Assembly (NCBI GenBank): GCA_963730365.1
Contig: CAVSRM010000008.1
Coordinates: 372,001-436,000, forward strand
Source of the DNA: Fodinibacter sp963730365
GTDB taxonomy: Bacteria; Actinomycetota; Actinomycetes; Actinomycetales; Dermatophilaceae
Length of the DNA stretch: 64,000 nt
Direction of reading: 5' to 3'
Shown piece by piece: positions 61,098-64,000 of the stretch (position 1 is its first letter; every line of letters starts with the position of its first letter). The translations under genes were made by a program, and so were the position numbers. The notes under the pieces were generated by a model, which was not told the DNA's origin, made no database searches, and worked only from the letters and a program-made list of their open reading frames with translations.

Positions 61098-63221
61098 ATG
61101 GACACGGCCACCCTCTCGACGAGCTCCCCTTCACCCGCGACCCGAGCCGGCACCGGCGGGCCGCCGGCCGACGACGGGTTGTCCACGGGCGGTGGTCGCC
61201 TGACGCGTCTGGTCCGCGGACCGGAGAGCGACCCGCGCTGGGCCAGGCCGGCATTCCTGGGCCTGCTCGCCCTGACGCTCGTCGCCTACCTCTGGAACCT
61301 CACCTCCAGCGGCTGGGCCAACAGCTTCTACTCCGCTGCGGCACAGGCAGGCAGTGAGTCGTGGACCGCCTTCTTCTACGGCAGCCTCGACGCGGGCAAC
61401 GCCATCACCGTCGACAAGCCACCGGCGGCCTTGTGGGCGATGGCCCTCTCGGTGCGCCTGTTCGGGCTCAGCTCCTTCGCAATCCTGTTGCCACAGGTGC
61501 TCATGGGGGTGGGCACGGTTGCGGTGGTTCACGCCACGGTGCGTCGCCGCTTCGGTCACGGTCCGGCCCTGCTGGCCGGGCTCGTCCTGGCGCTGACGCC
61601 GGTGGCCGTGCTGATGTTCCGCTTCAACAACCCCGATGCGCTGCTGACCCTGCTCATGGCGCTCGCCGCCTGGGCGACCCTGCACGCGGTCGACCGAGGG
61701 TCGATCCGCTGGATGGCCCTCGCCGGCGTCTTCGTCGGGCTCGGCTTCCTGACCAAGTCGCTGCAGGTCTTCCTCGTGCTGCCCGCCCTCGGTCTCGTCT
61801 GGCTCGTCTGCGCAGACACGACACTGCGACGTCGGATCCTCGGCTCCCTGGCCGGGCTCGGCGCGCTCGTCGCCTCCGCGGGCTGGTGGGTCGCGGTCGT
61901 CGAGCTGGTCCCGGCATCGATGCGCCCCTACGTCGGCGGCAGCCAGAACGACTCGTTCCTCGAGCTGACCTTCGGATACAACGGCCTCGGCCGCCTCGAC
62001 GGCACCGAGGTGGGACGGGTCGGTGGCGGCGGTGGCGCGGGGGGCGCCTTCTCCGGGGACGCCGGCATCCTGCGCTTGTTCGGTACCACCATTGGCGGCC
62101 AGATCTCCTGGTTGGTTCCGACCGCGGTGCTGCTCCTGCTTGCCGGGCTGTGGTTCCGTGGGCGGAGCCCGCGCACGGATCGTCGCCGCGCGGCCTACCT
62201 CGTCTTCGGCGGATGGCTCGTCGTCACGGCGCTCGTCTTCTCCCTCATGCAGGGGATCTTCCACGAGTACTACGTCGTCGCCCTCGCACCGGCGGTCGCC
62301 GCCCTGGTGGGCATGGGTGCCGGAGAGGCGTGGGAGCGGCGGAAGGAGACGTCCGGCGCCATGATCCTCTCGTCGGCCAGCGCACTCACTGCGGTGTGGT
62401 CCTTCGTGCTCCTCTCTCGCACGACCGCCTACGGCGACTGGCTCCGTTTCACGGTGCTGGCCATCGGACTGGCGGCCGCCTTCCTCCTGCTCGTCGTCGA
62501 CCGGCTCGACCGGCGAGGGGTCGTGGCGGTCGCCACGGCGGCTGTCGTGGCAGGCCTGCTCGGTCCGGCTGCCTGGAGCGCCTCGACCCTGGCGACCGGC
62601 CACAGCGGGTCCATCGTCACCGCAGGTCCCTCGACCGGCGCCGGAGGCGCTCCCGGCGGCGCGGGTGGGGCTCCTGGCCGCGGCGCGGGTGGGGCTCCCG
62701 GCGGCGTGACCGGCGTGGCTCCCGGCGGTGGCACGGGCGGATCCCCCGGCGGCGCCACCCCACCGAATGCCGGCGCCCTCCCGGGAGGTGGGCCGGCCGG
62801 CCGGGCCACGGGTGGCCAGCCCGGCGGAGGCACGGGCACCGGGAATCTCCTGGACGGCGTGACAACGGATGCGGATGCCGTCGCGGCCCTGACCGCCGAC
62901 GCGGACTCCTTCACCTGGGTTGCCGCCGCCGTGGGCTCACAGAACGCCGCGAGCCTCCAGCTCGCCACCGGTGAACCCGTGATGGCGATCGGTGGGTTCA
63001 ACGGCTCCGACCCGAGTCCCACGCTCGCCGGGTTCCAGCAGCTCGTCTCCGACGGGCAGGTCCACTACTTCCTCGAGGGCAGCGGGTTCCGCGGGCAGCA
63101 GGGTGGGTCCAGTGCGAGCACCGAGATCGGCACCTGGGTGGCGCAGAGCTTCCGCCAGGTCGAGATCGGCGGCCAGACCTTCTACGACCTCACCCAGCCC
63201 GTGACGGGACCCGCCTCATGA
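61098..63221 (+). CDS. Glycosyltransferase family 39 (ArnT/PMT-like), Gly/Pro-rich insert
   Basis: 707-residue polytopic glycosyltransferase using a lipid-linked sugar donor. The first periplasmic loop has DAGNAITVDKPPAALWAM (catalytic-site acidic residues), followed by ten or more helices. Between the last helix and a C-terminal soluble domain lies a low-complexity Gly/Ala/Pro tract, about residues 510-590 (GGAPGGAGGAPGRGAGGAPG and similar). The C-terminal 120 residues (DADSFTWVAAAVGSQNAASL, EIGTWVAQSF) are typical of actinobacterial members. Its stop overlaps the donor-synthase gene downstream. Confidence 0.88.
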   Translation: MDTATLSTSSPSPATRAGTGGPPADDGLSTGGGRLTRLVRGPESDPRWARPAFLGLLALTLVAYLWNLTSSGWANSFYSAAAQAGSESWTAFFYGSLDAGNAITVDKPPAALWAMALSVRLFGLSSFAILLPQVLMGVGTVAVVHATVRRRFGHGPALLAGLVLALTPVAVLMFRFNNPDALLTLLMALAAWATLHAVDRGSIRWMALAGVFVGLGFLTKSLQVFLVLPALGLVWLVCADTTLRRRILGSLAGLGALVASAGWWVAVVELVPASMRPYVGGSQNDSFLELTFGYNGLGRLDGTEVGRVGGGGGAGGAFSGDAGILRLFGTTIGGQISWLVPTAVLLLLAGLWFRGRSPRTDRRRAAYLVFGGWLVVTALVFSLMQGIFHEYYVVALAPAVAALVGMGAGEAWERRKETSGAMILSSASALTAVWSFVLLSRTTAYGDWLRFTVLAIGLAAAFLLLVVDRLDRRGVVAVATAAVVAGLLGPAAWSASTLATGHSGSIVTAGPSTGAGGAPGGAGGAPGRGAGGAPGGVTGVAPGGGTGGSPGGATPPNAGALPGGGPAGRATGGQPGGGTGTGNLLDGVTTDADAVAALTADADSFTWVAAAVGSQNAASLQLATGEPVMAIGGFNGSDPSPTLAGFQQLVSDGQVHYFLEGSGFRGQQGGSSASTEIGTWVAQSFRQVEIGGQTFYDLTQPVTGPAS

Positions 63222-64000
63222 CCACGGTGCTCGACGTGGTCGTGCCGGTGTACGACGAGGAGGCCGTGCTCGCGGCATCCGTGCACCGGCTCCACGCCCA
63301 CCTGGTGGAGACCTTTCCCTACCCGTTCCGGATCACCATCGCCGACAACGCGAGCACCGACCGCACGTGGGAGATCGCCACCGAGCTCGTCGACTCCCTC
63401 CCCGGCGTGGCGGCGGTGCACCTCGAGGAGAAGGGCCGCGGCCGAGCGCTGGCGAGGACGTGGTCGCAGTCGGACGCGATCGTGCTGGCCTACGTCGACG
63501 TCGACCTGTCCACGGACCTCGACGCCCTGTGGCCGCTCGTCGCGCCGCTGATGTCCGGACACTCCGACCTGGCCATCGGCACCAGGCTGAACCGTTCGTC
63601 GCGCGTGGTGCGCGGCGCCAAGCGCGACGTCATCTCACGCGGCTACAACCTGCTCCTCCGTGGTGGCCTGGGCGCCCACTTCTCCGATGCCCAGTGCGGC
63701 TTCAAGGCGATCCGTGCCGATGTCGCCGCCGAGCTCCTCCCCCTCGTGGAGGACACCTCGTGGTTCTTCGACACCGAGCTGCTGGTGCTGGCCGAGCGCT
63801 GCGACCTCCGGATCCACGAGGTTCCCGTCGACTGGTACGACGACCCCGACAGCCGGGTGGCGATCGTGTCGACGGCCCGCGACGACCTCCGCGGCATGTG
63901 GCGCGTCGGGCGGGCCCTGGCCCGACGCCGCCTCCCGGTGGAAGACATCTCCGCTCGGATCGGTCGTCGCCCGGCACCGTCCGAGAAGTCGATGCGGGGC
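63218..64000 (+). CDS. Dolichyl/polyprenyl-phosphate hexose synthase-like GT2 (3' truncated)
   Basis: Family 2 glycosyltransferase, at least 261 residues, cut by the window end. DVVVPVYDEEAVLAASVHRL, AYVDVDLSTDLDAL (DxD-like metal site) and GTRLNRSSRVVRGAKRDVIS match DPM1/GtrB-type enzymes. It should transfer a hexose from a nucleotide sugar to polyprenyl phosphate, supplying the donor for the upstream GT39. Starts in an ATGA overlap with that gene. Confidence 0.9.
   Translation, partial: MTTVLDVVVPVYDEEAVLAASVHRLHAHLVETFPYPFRITIADNASTDRTWEIATELVDSLPGVAAVHLEEKGRGRALARTWSQSDAIVLAYVDVDLSTDLDALWPLVAPLMSGHSDLAIGTRLNRSSRVVRGAKRDVISRGYNLLLRGGLGAHFSDAQCGFKAIRADVAAELLPLVEDTSWFFDTELLVLAERCDLRIHEVPVDWYDDPDSRVAIVSTARDDLRGMWRVGRALARRRLPVEDISARIGRRPAPSEKSMRG

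Overview
The window is high-GC DNA with actinobacterial gene content: GTP-dependent PEPCK, an HspR-like MerR regulator next to Hsp20, a DesKR-like two-component pair, F420-dependent-type reductases, GNAT and VOC proteins, many GTG/TTG starts and ATGA/GTGA gene overlaps. The mix (narGHJI operon, TPPII-like S8 peptidase, PMT/ArnT-like glycosyltransferase with a TrcRS-like two-component system) suggests a member of Micrococcales, perhaps Intrasporangiaceae. That placement is inference.

Layout. 1-2.4 kb: the end of a sugar/polyol ABC importer (two permeases) coupled to a short-chain dehydrogenase. 2.5-9.7 kb: housekeeping and stress genes (GAF-SpoIIE phosphatase, secreted transglycosylase-like protein, membrane protein, metallopeptidase, acetyltransferase, pterin dehydratase-VOC fusion, HspR-like/Hsp20). 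9.8-13.4 kb: two-component system plus ABC-2 exporter, one operon. 14.4-25.4 kb: a complete nitrate respiration locus. A winged-helix regulator with C-terminal cysteines heads the regulator-narG-narH-narJ-narI-DUF6457 operon, and two narK transporters diverge from it; two related palindromes lie between. 25.5-28.1 kb: an operon of deazaflavin-type reductase, NmrA-like oxidoreductase, TetR and MobA-like protein, with a palindromic operator at its front. 28.3-31.4 kb: an RCK/TrkA-type protein and a sulfide:quinone oxidoreductase with a 52-residue partner, transcribed divergently from promoters that carry two nearly identical CsoR/CstR-like operators. 31.9-35.2 kb: a large secreted S8 peptidase.

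36.4-54.2 kb is accessory DNA inserted at tRNA-Arg(ACG). The tRNA 3' half and its terminator occur three times (about 36473-36569, 37876-37972, 54091-54187). Short paired arm repeats lie at constant offsets from these copies, which defines two tandem elements: a 1.4 kb unit with a YefM/RelE toxin-antitoxin pair and no integrase, and a 16 kb unit ending in an excisionase and tyrosine integrase beside the intact tRNA. The large unit is decaying: HEPN, MNT, two alpha/beta hydrolases, a flavin oxidoreductase and a HIRAN-domain gene are all frameshifted, deleted or truncated, among intact genes (a MazEF-like pair, nucleoside phosphorylase, methyltransferase, TetR-controlled SDR).

54.2-64 kb returns to core functions: pckG with CRP/GlxR-like and LacI-like operators, then a two-component system, a Gly-rich membrane protein and a lipid-linked-sugar glycosyltransferase pair that continues past the window edge.
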